A stretch of DNA of 64,000 nt from Uliginosibacterium aquaticum. Lineage in GTDB: Bacteria > Pseudomonadota > Gammaproteobacteria > Burkholderiales > Rhodocyclaceae. Shown piece by piece: positions 56,024-64,000 of the stretch. Both the position numbers and the translations under genes were made by a program. Position 1 is the first letter of the stretch; the number at the start of each line of letters is the position of its first letter. The stretch covers positions 310,001-374,000 of the forward strand of contig NZ_JABCSC020000001.1 of the NCBI RefSeq assembly GCF_012972705.2, read 5' to 3'. The notes under the pieces were generated by a model. The model was not told the origin of the DNA and did not search any database. It was given only the letters and a program-made list of their open reading frames with translations.

Positions 56024-56551
56024 TCAGGCCGGCCGGCGGATCTGCTTGTATTCCGTGCTGCCGGGACGGGTGTAGCGATGCAGGATGAAGTCGGCCAGCA
56101 CCACATTGCCGGCGTTACCACTGCTGTTGTGGCTGTCGCTCAAGCGCTCGGCGAGGAACAGCCGGCCGAGCAGGGTGCTGCGCCAGGCTTCGCCGCCCGC
56201 GAGCTGATAGAAACGAGTGCGTTCCAGATGCGCAACCCGCAGCAGGCGGATCGCCTCGCGCGGCGGCCGGGCCATGATGGTGGCGAGCGTCATGCTGTTG
56301 AGCACGACGGTGTCCAGCGCGTCATAGAAAGCACGGGTTTCCTGGCCGCTGAAGGATTCGTAGTAGCGATGCCAGTCCTGCGGATGCAGCGGAATCAGAT
56401 CAGTTTGCGGTTTGGTCAGCCAGTACAGGTTCCAGGCCACGGCGTCCTGGTACTTGTACATAAGGCGGAAAATGCAGTGCTCGGTGCCCGGAATGGCGTA
56501 GTACTCCGGTGAGCGCGGGGCATACATCAGGGACCCGTTCCAGAATTTCAT
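56024..56551 (-). CDS. Hypothetical protein
   Basis: 175 residues with no signal peptide or clear TM. It is rich in aromatic residues at the start (MKFWNGSLMYAPRSPEYYAI, FRLMYKYQDAVAWNLYWLT), then helical (DALDTVVLNSMTLATIMARP, GRLFLAERLSDSH). GGAG stands 7 bases before the ATG. I do not recognise the family. It shares the terminator with gloA and is upstream of nothing on its own strand. Confidence 0.7.
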   Translation of the reverse strand: MKFWNGSLMYAPRSPEYYAIPGTEHCIFRLMYKYQDAVAWNLYWLTKPQTDLIPLHPQDWHRYYESFSGQETRAFYDALDTVVLNSMTLATIMARPPREAIRLLRVAHLERTRFYQLAGGEAWRSTLLGRLFLAERLSDSHNSSGNAGNVVLADFILHRYTRPGSTEYKQIRRPA

Positions 56552-56659
56552 GGTGCTTCTCCAGCAGCGGCGGCAAAACTGCCGATCTTGTCCGGAGTAA
56601 CGGGCGGCGGCGGGCGAGCTTGAGTGCGGGAAAGCCTGGGCTTTGTAAAACTTGGTGCC

Positions 56660-56911
56660 TCAGCTACGTGGATGGAAGTTCACCGGCGTGCTTTCCGCTG
56701 GTTTTTCGCAGCCACCACAACTGCCGCAGCCGCTATTGCAGGCTGCCGGGCTACCAAAAAGCCGGCTGGCGACCGCCTCCGGCAGGCCCGCCTTGCGGGT
56801 AGCGGCGCCGATCAGCAGGGAGAGCTTGGGAGCCGCCTTGCGCAGGGCCAGCCACAGGCTGAAGACCAGCACCAGCGCGAGGATGACGGGTTCGAGCGAG
56901 GCGTAGCTCAT
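56660..56911 (-). CDS. Cys-rich small membrane protein of the feo operon (DUF6587-like)
   Basis: 83 residues. An N-terminal TM (about 4-24, LEPVILALVLVFSLWLAL) is followed by a basic stretch and a Cys cluster AACNSGCGSCGGCE. It overlaps feoB by ATGA and so is made with it. Small proteins of this layout occupy the FeoC place in many betaproteobacterial feo operons and may help FeoB handle ferrous iron; that is inference. The C-terminus ends NFHPRS. Confidence 0.82.
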   Translation of the reverse strand: MSYASLEPVILALVLVFSLWLALRKAAPKLSLLIGAATRKAGLPEAVASRLFGSPAACNSGCGSCGGCEKPAESTPVNFHPRS

Positions 56912-58764
56912 GTCAGTGCGGCCGTGATGTGGAAAGTGAGGAAGGCGGCGCCGTAGGCGAGGCCGGTCAGGAGCGCAGCCCATACGGCGGTGGCGCGCCA
57001 GGAGGCGGTTTCGCGGCGCACCACGGAGAGTGTGGCGAGGCATTGCGGGGCGAACACATACCAGGCGAGCAGGGCGAAAGCGGTGGCCAGTGACCATTCA
57101 TTGGCGATCGCGGCACCCAGCAACTGGGCGGTTTCCTCTTCGCCGCTGCCGGCCACGGCATACACCGAGGCCAGGCCGGCGACGGCCACTTCGCGCGCAG
57201 CCAGACCCGGGATCAGGGCTACGCAGATCTGCCAGGAGAAGCCGATCGGCTCGAAGAAGATGGCCAGGGCGCGGCCGATATGGCCAGCGAAGCTGTACTC
57301 GATGGCCGGGCGGGTCCAGTCCGCCGGCGGAGTCGGGAAGGTGGCGAGGAACCACAGCAGCACCGACAGGGCCAGGATCAGGGTGCCGGCGCGGCGCAGG
57401 AAGATCATGCCGCGCTCCTTGAGGCCCAGCAGTACGTCGAGCGGGTTGGGCAGGCGCCAGGCCGGGATTTCCATCATCAGGGCCTGTTCTTCTGCACCGC
57501 GACGACCGAGCAGGCGGGCCACCCAGGCCACGCCCAGTGCGCCGAAGATCCCGGCCATGTAGAGCGCGAAGAGGGTCAGGCCCTGCAGGTTGAACACGCC
57601 ACCAATGGCGCGGTCAGGGATGAAGGCGCCGATCAGCAGGGCATACACCGGCAGGCGGGCCGAGCAGGTCATCATCGGCGCGACGAGGATGGTCAGGAAG
57701 CGATCGCGCGGATCCGGGATGCTGCGGGTAGCCATGATGCCGGGAATCGCGCAGGCGAAGCTCGACAGCATCGGGATGAAGGCGCGGCCCGAGAGGCCTG
57801 CACCGACCATGAAGCGGTCCAGCAGGAAGGCTGCGCGCGGCAGGTAACCGGATTCTTCGAGCACCAGGATGAAGAAGAACAGGATCAGGATCTGCGGCAG
57901 GAAGACCAGCACGCCGCCTACGCCGGCGATCACGCCGTCGACCAGCAGGCTGCGCAGCAGGCCTTCCGGCAGGTGTTCGCCCGCCAGTTCGCCGAGCAGG
58001 CCGACTCCAGCCTCGATACCGTCCGAAAACGGCCCGGCCCAGGCATACACTGACTGGAAGACCACCAGCATCACGGCGGCGAGGATTGCCAGGCCCAGCA
58101 CCGGGTGCAGTACCCAGCGGTCGATGGCGGCGTCGACCGGGCTGGTCGGGCTCGGCATGCTGACCGTGGCGGCCAGGATGCGGCGGGTTTCGGCATGCAG
58201 GTCGGCGTCTTCCGCGAGTTTCGGTGGAGCCGGCGGCAGGTGACCGTCGAGGGCCGCGATCAGGTTAGCCGCACCCTTCTTCTTGATGGCGATGGTCTCG
58301 ATGACCGGGATGCCGAGAATGGCCTCCAGCGCCTGGGCATCGATGCGGATGCCACGGCGGGCGGCGGCGTCGGCCATGTTCAGGGCCAGTACCATCGGGC
58401 GGCCGAGGCGTTTCAATTCAAGTACGAAGCGCAGGTGCAGACGCAGGTTGGTGGCGTCGGCCACGCACAGCAGCAAGTCCGGCTGTTGTTCGGCCGGATG
58501 CTGGCCCAGACACACGTCGCGGGTCACCGCCTCGTCAGGACTGGTGGCGTTGAGGCTATAGGCACCGGGCAGGTCCAGCACGCGGGCATGGCGGCCTGAG
58601 GGCAGTACGAAGAAGCCTTCCTTGCGCTCGACGGTGGCACCGGCGTAATTGGCCACTTTCTGGCGGCTGCCGGTGAGGCGGTTGAAGAGGGCCGTCTTGC
58701 CGCAGTTGGGCACGCCAACGAGGGCCAGGGAGAGCGGGGTGGTGATCAGGCTGGCGCTGTTCAT
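56908..58764 (-). CDS. feoB: Ferrous iron transporter FeoB
   Basis: 618 residues, shorter than the 773-residue E. coli protein. The N-terminal G domain has G1 GVPNCGKTALFN, G3 LDLPGAYSL and G4 LNMAD. The GDI-like helical region follows, then the membrane part with Gate motifs (ESGYLPRAAFLLDRFM; SFACAIPGIMATR) and the second half MTCSARLPVYALLIG. Tail positions match other betaproteobacterial FeoB. feoA overlaps it by 4 bases upstream. Confidence 0.96.
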   Translation of the reverse strand: MNSASLITTPLSLALVGVPNCGKTALFNRLTGSRQKVANYAGATVERKEGFFVLPSGRHARVLDLPGAYSLNATSPDEAVTRDVCLGQHPAEQQPDLLLCVADATNLRLHLRFVLELKRLGRPMVLALNMADAAARRGIRIDAQALEAILGIPVIETIAIKKKGAANLIAALDGHLPPAPPKLAEDADLHAETRRILAATVSMPSPTSPVDAAIDRWVLHPVLGLAILAAVMLVVFQSVYAWAGPFSDGIEAGVGLLGELAGEHLPEGLLRSLLVDGVIAGVGGVLVFLPQILILFFFILVLEESGYLPRAAFLLDRFMVGAGLSGRAFIPMLSSFACAIPGIMATRSIPDPRDRFLTILVAPMMTCSARLPVYALLIGAFIPDRAIGGVFNLQGLTLFALYMAGIFGALGVAWVARLLGRRGAEEQALMMEIPAWRLPNPLDVLLGLKERGMIFLRRAGTLILALSVLLWFLATFPTPPADWTRPAIEYSFAGHIGRALAIFFEPIGFSWQICVALIPGLAAREVAVAGLASVYAVAGSGEEETAQLLGAAIANEWSLATAFALLAWYVFAPQCLATLSVVRRETASWRATAVWAALLTGLAYGAAFLTFHITAALT

Positions 58765-59015
58765 GCACGGGCTCCTGGCAGTTCGATGGTGATGCGCGCG
58801 GCTTCCGAGCGGCGCAGGGCAAAGCGTGTGAAGCCGATCTGCACCAGCAGCGGCTCGGCGCCGAAAGGTCCGTGGGCGACCAGACTGACCGGCTCACCCG
58901 CCACAAAGCCGAGATCGCGCAGGCGGCTGGCGATCGGATCGGGACTGCCTTGTTCGCAGACTTGCAGGACGGTGGCCGGCACACCCGGCGTGAGTTCGGA
59001 CAGCTTCATGGTCAT
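58761..59015 (-). CDS. feoA: Ferrous iron transport protein FeoA
   Basis: 84 residues with the SH3-like FeoA fold: MKLSELTPGVPATV, RLRDLGFVAGEPVSL, GAEPLLVQIGFTRFALRR and SEAARITIE. The two starts (59015, MTM; 59009, MKL) are both possible. A Fur-box-like palindrome stands 22 bases upstream. It is the first gene of feoA-feoB-Cys-rich. Confidence 0.95.
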   Translation of the reverse strand: MTMKLSELTPGVPATVLQVCEQGSPDPIASRLRDLGFVAGEPVSLVAHGPFGAEPLLVQIGFTRFALRRSEAARITIELPGARA

Positions 59016-59036
59016 CAGTATGCGATGTATTGCAAT

Positions 59037-59051
59037 TGAGAATACTTCTCA
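59037..59051. promoter_or_regulatory. Fur-box-like palindrome
   Basis: TGAGAATACTTCTCA against the Fur core TGATAATCATTATCA matches at 11 of 15 positions and is a clean palindrome. It lies 22 bases before feoA, where a repressor site is expected. Confidence 0.65.
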
Positions 59052-59115
59052 TCGACTGTTTTGTGAACAGGGTTTTATCAAGCTTTTGCCAAATCCTGTG
59101 TCTTCACCAATAATT

Positions 59116-59129
59116 ACTGACCGGTTAGT
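59116..59129. promoter_or_regulatory. Probable TetR-family operator
   Basis: ACTGACCGGTTAGT is a palindrome with one mismatch, extended by TA and CA outside. It looks like the TGACTAACCGGTCA-type sites of AcrR/TetR repressors of efflux operons. It is 83 bases upstream of the regulator ATG and may be the autoregulatory site. Confidence 0.6.
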
Positions 59130-59211
59130 CATTTGTCTGGCTGATGGCCCCGGCGGCTTGTTGCCTTTCCATCTTTTGTTGCCTTTGCTGCACTGACCCT
59201 GCTTGTCTTCC

Positions 59212-59856
59212 ATGACCCGTGCCATTCGCCAGCGTCGCAAGGAAACCCGCCCGGCCGAACTGCTGGCGGCGGCGCTCGACGTTTTCGTCGACAAGGGCTT
59301 CGCTGCCGCACGCATGGATGACATTGCCCGCCGCGCCGGCGTTTCCAAAGGCACGGTGTTTCTTTATTACGAGAGTAAGCAAGCCCTGTTCCGGGCCGTG
59401 GTGCAGGAGGCGGTGCTACCGCATCTGGCCGCCGGCGAGGCTTTGCTGGAGCGACTCGATGCCGATCCGGAGCAGTTGTTGCGTGAGTTGCTGCTGCGTT
59501 ACTGGCAGGTGCTGGGCAATCCGCGCCTGGGCGGCATTTCAAAGCTGGTGATGGCCGAGGCGGGCAATTTTCCAGAGATTGCGGCCTTCTATCACGAACA
59601 TGTCGTGCAGCGCGGCCGTGCCCTGTTCGCGACGGTGCTGGAGCGCGGCATCCAGGCTGGCGTGTTTCGCTCCTGTGATCCGCTGGTGATGTGCCAGCTG
59701 GCCATTGCCCCGCTGATGTTCAGTTGTCTGTGGCAGCAGTCCTTTTCTGGCTGCGAGATGCAGACCGTTTCACCCGATCTTTACGTCCAGACCCATCTGG
59801 ACATGTTCATGCGCGGTTTGCTGTGCGAGCCGCCGCCTGCCAGGAGTTCCCGATGA
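59212..59856 (+). CDS. TetR/AcrR-family regulator of the RND operon
   Basis: 214 residues. The HTH is in MDDIARRAGVSKGTVFLYYE, preceded by ELLAAALDVFVDKGF. The ligand domain reads to LYVQTHLDMFMRGLL. The ATG at 59212 is preferred to a TTG three codons upstream. Its stop overlaps the adaptor gene by ATGA, so repressor and pump share one transcript, an autoregulated efflux operon. The inducer is not known. Confidence 0.92.
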   Translation: MTRAIRQRRKETRPAELLAAALDVFVDKGFAAARMDDIARRAGVSKGTVFLYYESKQALFRAVVQEAVLPHLAAGEALLERLDADPEQLLRELLLRYWQVLGNPRLGGISKLVMAEAGNFPEIAAFYHEHVVQRGRALFATVLERGIQAGVFRSCDPLVMCQLAIAPLMFSCLWQQSFSGCEMQTVSPDLYVQTHLDMFMRGLLCEPPPARSSR

Positions 59857-60950
59857 AAAGCCCCGTTTTCCTGATCGCCAGCGTTCTGACGCTGTCTGCC
59901 TGCCACAAGGCCTCCCCGCCGCAGGCGGCGGCGCAGGCGGCGGTGGTCATCCGGGCCGGCAGCTCCGCTGGCGTGAATACCCTGGCCTATGCGGGCGAGG
60001 TGCGCTCGCGCTACGAAGCTGATCTGGCTTTCCGCGTGGCCGGCAAGCTGCTTGAGCGACGCGTGAATCTGGGCGACACGGTACGCAAGGGACAGGTGCT
60101 GGCTCGGCTTGACCCGGCAGATCTGGGCCTCTCGGCCAAATCCGCCGAGGCCCAGCTGGCAGCCGCCGAAGCGGATCTGGCCCTGGCCAAAGCCGATTAC
60201 GAGCGGGCGCAGAATCTCTTCGCACAGAAATTTCTCAGTGTCAGCGCCGTGGATGCGCGGCGTAGCCAGTTCGAGGCGGCCCAGGCTCGCCGCCAGCAAG
60301 CCCTGGCCGCGCGTGAAGTGGCGCAGAACCAGCTGGGCTACGCGCAACTGGTGGCCGAGCGCGATGGCGTGATCACGGCGGCGCCGGTTGAAGTAGGCCA
60401 GGTGCTGGCGGCTGGCCAGCTGGTGCTGCGGGTTGCCGACCCGGCCCAGCGTGAGGTGCTGGTGTGGATTCCGGAATCCCGCGTAGCCGGCCTCAAACCG
60501 GGTCAGGTGGCCCAGGTGCAGGCCTGGAGTGCGCCGGACAAGATCTATCCTGGCGTGCTGCGCGAGCTTGCCGCGAGTGCCGACGCCAGTACCCGCACCT
60601 ATGCCGCGCGCATCAGCGTGACGGCACCCGACGAGCATCTGGGCCTGGGCTCCACGGCAGCGGCGGGTTTTGTGCTGCCCATCCCTGCCGGGGCGAATAT
60701 TGAGCTGCCTTTGGCCGCGGTGATCCGCGGCGACGGGGGCAAGGGCCGGGTGTGGATAGTCGATGAGCAGGATCAGGTGCAGCCGCGCGAGGTGGAGGTG
60801 GCGGCCTGGGGGGATGAGAAGGTGCGCCTGGCGGGGGGCGTGAAGCCCGGCGAGCGGGTGGTGACGGTGGGCGCCCATGCGCTGTCTGCCGGTCTCAAGG
60901 TGCGGCCGGTGGAGCAGGGCGCACCGGTGGTACTGGATGTGAAGCGATGA
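59853..60950 (+). CDS. RND efflux periplasmic adaptor lipoprotein
   Basis: 365 residues. A lipoprotein signal ends in LTLSAC, so Cys17 or so is the lipidation site. The membrane-fusion layout is clear: beta-barrel/lipoyl halves (RVAGKLLERRVNLGDTVRKG with LARLDPADL; GVITAAPVEVGQVLAAGQLV), an alpha hairpin (KSAEAQLAAAEADLALAKAD to RQQALAAREVAQNQL) and the C-terminal proximal domain (LAGGVKPGERVVTVGAHAL). It overlaps the regulator and the pump by 4 bases each. Confidence 0.94.
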   Translation: MKSPVFLIASVLTLSACHKASPPQAAAQAAVVIRAGSSAGVNTLAYAGEVRSRYEADLAFRVAGKLLERRVNLGDTVRKGQVLARLDPADLGLSAKSAEAQLAAAEADLALAKADYERAQNLFAQKFLSVSAVDARRSQFEAAQARRQQALAAREVAQNQLGYAQLVAERDGVITAAPVEVGQVLAAGQLVLRVADPAQREVLVWIPESRVAGLKPGQVAQVQAWSAPDKIYPGVLRELAASADASTRTYAARISVTAPDEHLGLGSTAAAGFVLPIPAGANIELPLAAVIRGDGGKGRVWIVDEQDQVQPREVEVAAWGDEKVRLAGGVKPGERVVTVGAHALSAGLKVRPVEQGAPVVLDVKR

Positions 60951-63900
60951 AAAGCTTCAATCTTTCCGACTGGGGGTTGCGGCACCCGCAGATCGTGTTG
61001 TTCATGATGCTGGTGGCGACGCTGGTCGGCCTGTTCTCCTATACGCGTCTGGGTCAGAGCGAAGATCCGCCCTTCACTTTCAAGGTGATGGTGGTGACCA
61101 GCAAATGGCCGGGCGCCAGTGCGCTGGAAGTCGAGCAGCAGCTGACCGACAAGATCGAGAAGAAGCTGCGCGAGATGAACGAGGTCGAGACGCTGAGAAG
61201 CTACTCGCGCCCGGGTGAGTCGCAGATCATCGTGGTGGCGCGTGATTCGCTCAAATCCAGCCAGATGAAGGACATCTGGTATCAGGTGCGCAAGAAGGTG
61301 GGCGACATGCGCCACACCCTGCCGACCGGTGCCCAGGGCCCTTTCTTCAATGACGAATTCGGCGACACCTTCGGCAATATCTTCGCGCTGACTGGCGAGG
61401 GGCTTTCCTACACCGAACTCAAGCGCCATGCCGAAGCGATCCGCCTCGAATTGCTGCGCCTGCCGGACGTGGCTAAGGTGGAGTTCTTCGGCGAGCAGGA
61501 GCAGCGCATCTACATCGAGTTCTCGCCGCTGCGCATGGCGACCCTGGGCATCGATCCGAAGACCCTGATGGCGGCGATCGCCGAGCAGAACAGTAAGCTC
61601 GCCGGCGGCTATTTCGAGCTGCAGGACGAGCGGGTATTCCTGCGTGCCAAGGGCGAATTTGTGTCGCTCGACGACATCCGTGCGCTGCCGCTGCGCGCGG
61701 GTGGGCGCAGCCTGCGCATCGGTGACGTGGCCGAGGTCAAACGTGGCTATGTCGACCCGCCGGCCACCAAGATGCGCTTCATGGGCCGCGAGGCGCTGGG
61801 CATCGGCGTGTCGATGCGCGAGGGGGGCGACATCATCGCGCTGGGCCGCCACATGGATGAGGCCAGCGCGAAGATCGAAGCGCAGTTGCCACTGGGCGTG
61901 AAGTTCGAGCGGGTGGCCAACCAGCCGCGCGCGGTGACTGAGTCGGTGCAGGACTTCGTGCGCTCGCTGACCGAAGCAGTGGTCATCGTACTGGCCGTGA
62001 GCCTGCTCTCGCTGGGTTTTCGCACCGGCGTGGTGGTGGCGATCAGTATTCCGGTGGTGCTGGCGATCACCTTCCTGTTCATGTACTACTTCAACATCGG
62101 CCTGCACAAGATTTCGCTGGGCGCGCTGATCCTCGCGCTGGGTCTGCTGGTGGATGACGCCATCATTGCGGTGGAGATGATGGCGACGAAGATGGAGCAG
62201 GGCTGGGAGCGCGCCCGGGCGGCCGCCTTCGCCTATACGTCGACGGCCTGGCCGATGCTCTCCGGCACGCTCGTCACCGCCGCCGGCTTCCTGCCGATCG
62301 CCACCGCAGCTTCTTCGACCGGTGAGTACACGCGCTCGATCTTCGAGGTCACGGTGATCGCGCTGCTGGTGTCCTGGGTGGCGGCGGTGCTCTTCGTTCC
62401 CTTCATCGGTTACTGGCTGCTGCCGGATTTTTCCAAGAACTCCGGCAAGACCGGCATCGTCGTGCGCCTGCTGGCGAAACTGGCGCCGCGCCTCGCGGTG
62501 CGCCTGATCGAGCGCAGCCACCACACCCACTCCGAAGCGGCGATCTATTCCACGCCCTTTTACGCGCGTTTTCGCCAGACCGTGGGCTGGTGCGTGCAGC
62601 ATCGCTGGATGGTGATCGGCGCGACCCTGCTGGCCTTCGCCGTGTCAATCTGGGGCTTCCGTTTCGTGCCGCAGCAGTTCTTCCCAGATTCGACCCGCCC
62701 CGAGCTGCTGCTCGATCTGCGCCTGCAGCAGGGCGCCTCGCTGAAGGCCGTGGAGCGTTCGGTGGAGCGCATCGAGCACTACCTGCGGCAGCAGGAAGGC
62801 ATCGAGAACTACGTGGCCTATGTGGGCGGGGGGAGCCCGCGCTTCTATCTGCCGCTGGATCAGCAACTGCCGCAGGCCAACTTTGCCCAGTTCGTGATCC
62901 TCACGCGCGGCATGCCGGAGCGCGAGGCCTTGCGTGCGCGCCTGATCGAACTCTTCCAGCAAGACTATCCGGAGCTACGCGCCTCCATCAACCGGCTCGA
63001 GAACGGGCCGCCGGTGGGCTTCCCGGTGCAGTACCGGATCAGTGGGCCGGAGCACGAACGCATCCAGCAGATCGGTAGCCAGCTGGCTGGTGTGATGCGT
63101 GCCAATCCGCATCTGTCGAATGTGCAGAAGGACTGGGAGGAGGCCTCGAAGGTCGTGCGCCTGCATGTGGACACCGAGAAGGCGCGGCTGGCCGGCCTGT
63201 CACGCGAAGCGGTGCAGCAATTCCTTGCCACCGCGCTGAACGGTGTGTCGGTGAGCCAGTTCCGCGAAGGCAGCGAAGTCATCGAGTTGCAGATGCGCAG
63301 CAGCCGGCGCGATCTGGGCCTGGCCTGGCTCTCCGAGCTGGTGATCCCGGTCGGCAGTAGCCGCGGTGTGCCGCTGTCGCAGCTCGCCACCCTCGAATAC
63401 GACTTCGAGCCAGGTCTGATCTGGCGCCGCAACCAGCTGCCGACGGTGACTGTGCGTGCCAGCCTGTATGGCCGCGTTCAGCCGGCTGAAGTGGTCCAGC
63501 AACTGGCGCCGCAGATCGAGGCGATTCGCGCGGCCTTGCCACTGGGCTATCGCCTGGAGGTGGGTGGAGCGGTGGAAGAAAGTGCCAAGGGCGGCAGTTC
63601 GGTAGCCGCGGGTGTGCCGCTATTCATCATCGTGGTGCTGACCATTCTGATGCTGCAGATGCAGAGCTTCGCACGCATGTTGATGGTGCTGCTCACCGCG
63701 CCGCTGGGCATGATCGGGGTGACCATCGCGCTGCTGGTCTTTGCGCAGCCTTTCGGCTTCGTCGCCATGCTGGGCACCATCGCGCTCTCGGGCATGATCA
63801 TGCGCAACTCGGTGATCCTGATCGACCAGATCGATCAGGACGAAAAGAACGGAGTCCCTCCTGCGCAGGCGATTGTCGAGGCAACCGTGCGGCGCTTCCG

Positions 63901-64000
63901 CCCGATCATGCTGACCGCCCTGGCGGCCATCCTGGCGATGATTCCGCTATCGCGCTCGGCCTTCTTCGGGCCGATGGCGGTGGCAATCATGGGGGGGCTG
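60947..64000 (+). CDS. RND efflux pump inner-membrane subunit (3' end missing)
   Basis: 1018 residues to the window edge; a full pump of this class is near 1030-1050, so only the last piece is cut off. TM1 is in LRHPQIVLFMMLVATLVGLF. The proton-relay acidic pair lies in ALGLLVDDAIIAVEMM in TM4. The second TM repeat is present (GGSSVAAGVPLFIIVVLTIL to LGTIALSGMIMRNSVILIDQ). The QSEDPPFTFKVMVV start matches the VexF/MdtB-type, AcrB-superfamily pumps of betaproteobacteria. Substrates are unknown. No outer-membrane factor is seen before the end of the window. Confidence 0.94.
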   Translation, partial: MKSFNLSDWGLRHPQIVLFMMLVATLVGLFSYTRLGQSEDPPFTFKVMVVTSKWPGASALEVEQQLTDKIEKKLREMNEVETLRSYSRPGESQIIVVARDSLKSSQMKDIWYQVRKKVGDMRHTLPTGAQGPFFNDEFGDTFGNIFALTGEGLSYTELKRHAEAIRLELLRLPDVAKVEFFGEQEQRIYIEFSPLRMATLGIDPKTLMAAIAEQNSKLAGGYFELQDERVFLRAKGEFVSLDDIRALPLRAGGRSLRIGDVAEVKRGYVDPPATKMRFMGREALGIGVSMREGGDIIALGRHMDEASAKIEAQLPLGVKFERVANQPRAVTESVQDFVRSLTEAVVIVLAVSLLSLGFRTGVVVAISIPVVLAITFLFMYYFNIGLHKISLGALILALGLLVDDAIIAVEMMATKMEQGWERARAAAFAYTSTAWPMLSGTLVTAAGFLPIATAASSTGEYTRSIFEVTVIALLVSWVAAVLFVPFIGYWLLPDFSKNSGKTGIVVRLLAKLAPRLAVRLIERSHHTHSEAAIYSTPFYARFRQTVGWCVQHRWMVIGATLLAFAVSIWGFRFVPQQFFPDSTRPELLLDLRLQQGASLKAVERSVERIEHYLRQQEGIENYVAYVGGGSPRFYLPLDQQLPQANFAQFVILTRGMPEREALRARLIELFQQDYPELRASINRLENGPPVGFPVQYRISGPEHERIQQIGSQLAGVMRANPHLSNVQKDWEEASKVVRLHVDTEKARLAGLSREAVQQFLATALNGVSVSQFREGSEVIELQMRSSRRDLGLAWLSELVIPVGSSRGVPLSQLATLEYDFEPGLIWRRNQLPTVTVRASLYGRVQPAEVVQQLAPQIEAIRAALPLGYRLEVGGAVEESAKGGSSVAAGVPLFIIVVLTILMLQMQSFARMLMVLLTAPLGMIGVTIALLVFAQPFGFVAMLGTIALSGMIMRNSVILIDQIDQDEKNGVPPAQAIVEATVRRFRPIMLTALAAILAMIPLSRSAFFGPMAVAIMGGL

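Noticed and set aside
60773-62602. Minus-strand frame of 609 codons
   Set aside because: It is antisense to the RND pump, whose TM and relay motifs are clear.
1-64000. CRISPR arrays, insertion sequences, prophage or integron structures
   Set aside because: No regular direct-repeat array, transposase, integrase or attachment-site pair was seen at any point in the window.

Overview
The window is GC-rich, densely coded chromosomal DNA from a betaproteobacterium. Three conserved blocks point to a Rhodocyclales-like lineage: rsmB-DUF4390-ntrY-ntrX, hemC-hemD-hemX-hemY beside ppc, and glyQ-glyS-gmhB-plsC. The assignment rests on gene order and protein motifs only. No rRNA, CRISPR array, prophage or insertion sequence was seen; the only RNA gene is a tRNA-Gly(CCC).

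Region 1 (1-11.6 kb). It holds the tail of an unknown gene, the tRNA, and a minus-strand operon of two GT4 glycosyltransferases plus a metallophosphoesterase resembling PlcP, the phospholipase C of membrane-lipid remodelling. The plus-strand run thiS-thiG-trmB-ruvC follows. Next come a fructosamine-kinase-like gene and argH on the minus strand, divergent from an AlgZ/AlgR-type two-component pair. Two related intergenic hairpins and a REP-like inverted pair lie around the fructosamine kinase gene. Small genes follow: a TfoX-N protein, an FMN reductase and two secreted proteins of unknown role.

Region 2 (12.8-26.5 kb) is accessory signalling, all on the minus strand. It has three chemoreceptors (one behind a sigma-28-like promoter), a periplasmic solute-binding-type protein, a GAF-PAS-GAF-GGDEF-EAL protein, a B12-binding-type radical SAM protein, and two tandem paralogues with a shared N-terminal domain and a C-terminal CxxC motif.

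Region 3 (26.5-48.2 kb) is mainly housekeeping. An Lrp/AsnC regulator is divergent from glmS, with a perfect 13-bp inverted repeat between them. An FHA protein overlaps ttcA. The NtrY/NtrX pair follows, with an NtrX whose AAA+ domain has lost its ATP-binding and sigma-54 contact motifs. Then come DUF4390, rsmB, an orphan PilT-like ATPase and ppc. The plus-strand run hemC-hemD-hemX-hemY-ybeY-corC continues to a C_GCAxxG_C_C protein and lnt.

Region 4 (48.2-64 kb). It has two tandem solute-binding-type paralogues, then glyQ-glyS-gmhB-plsC with a YgjP-type metallohydrolase and glyoxalase I. A feoA-feoB-Cys-rich operon lies behind a Fur-box-like site. Last is a TetR-controlled RND efflux operon whose pump gene runs off the window.

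No wholly new system is evident. The best leads are the PlcP-like/double-glycosyltransferase operon, the degenerate NtrX, the tandem CxxC paralogues, the FHA-ttcA overlap, the orphan PilT-like ATPase and the Lrp-glmS inverted repeat.
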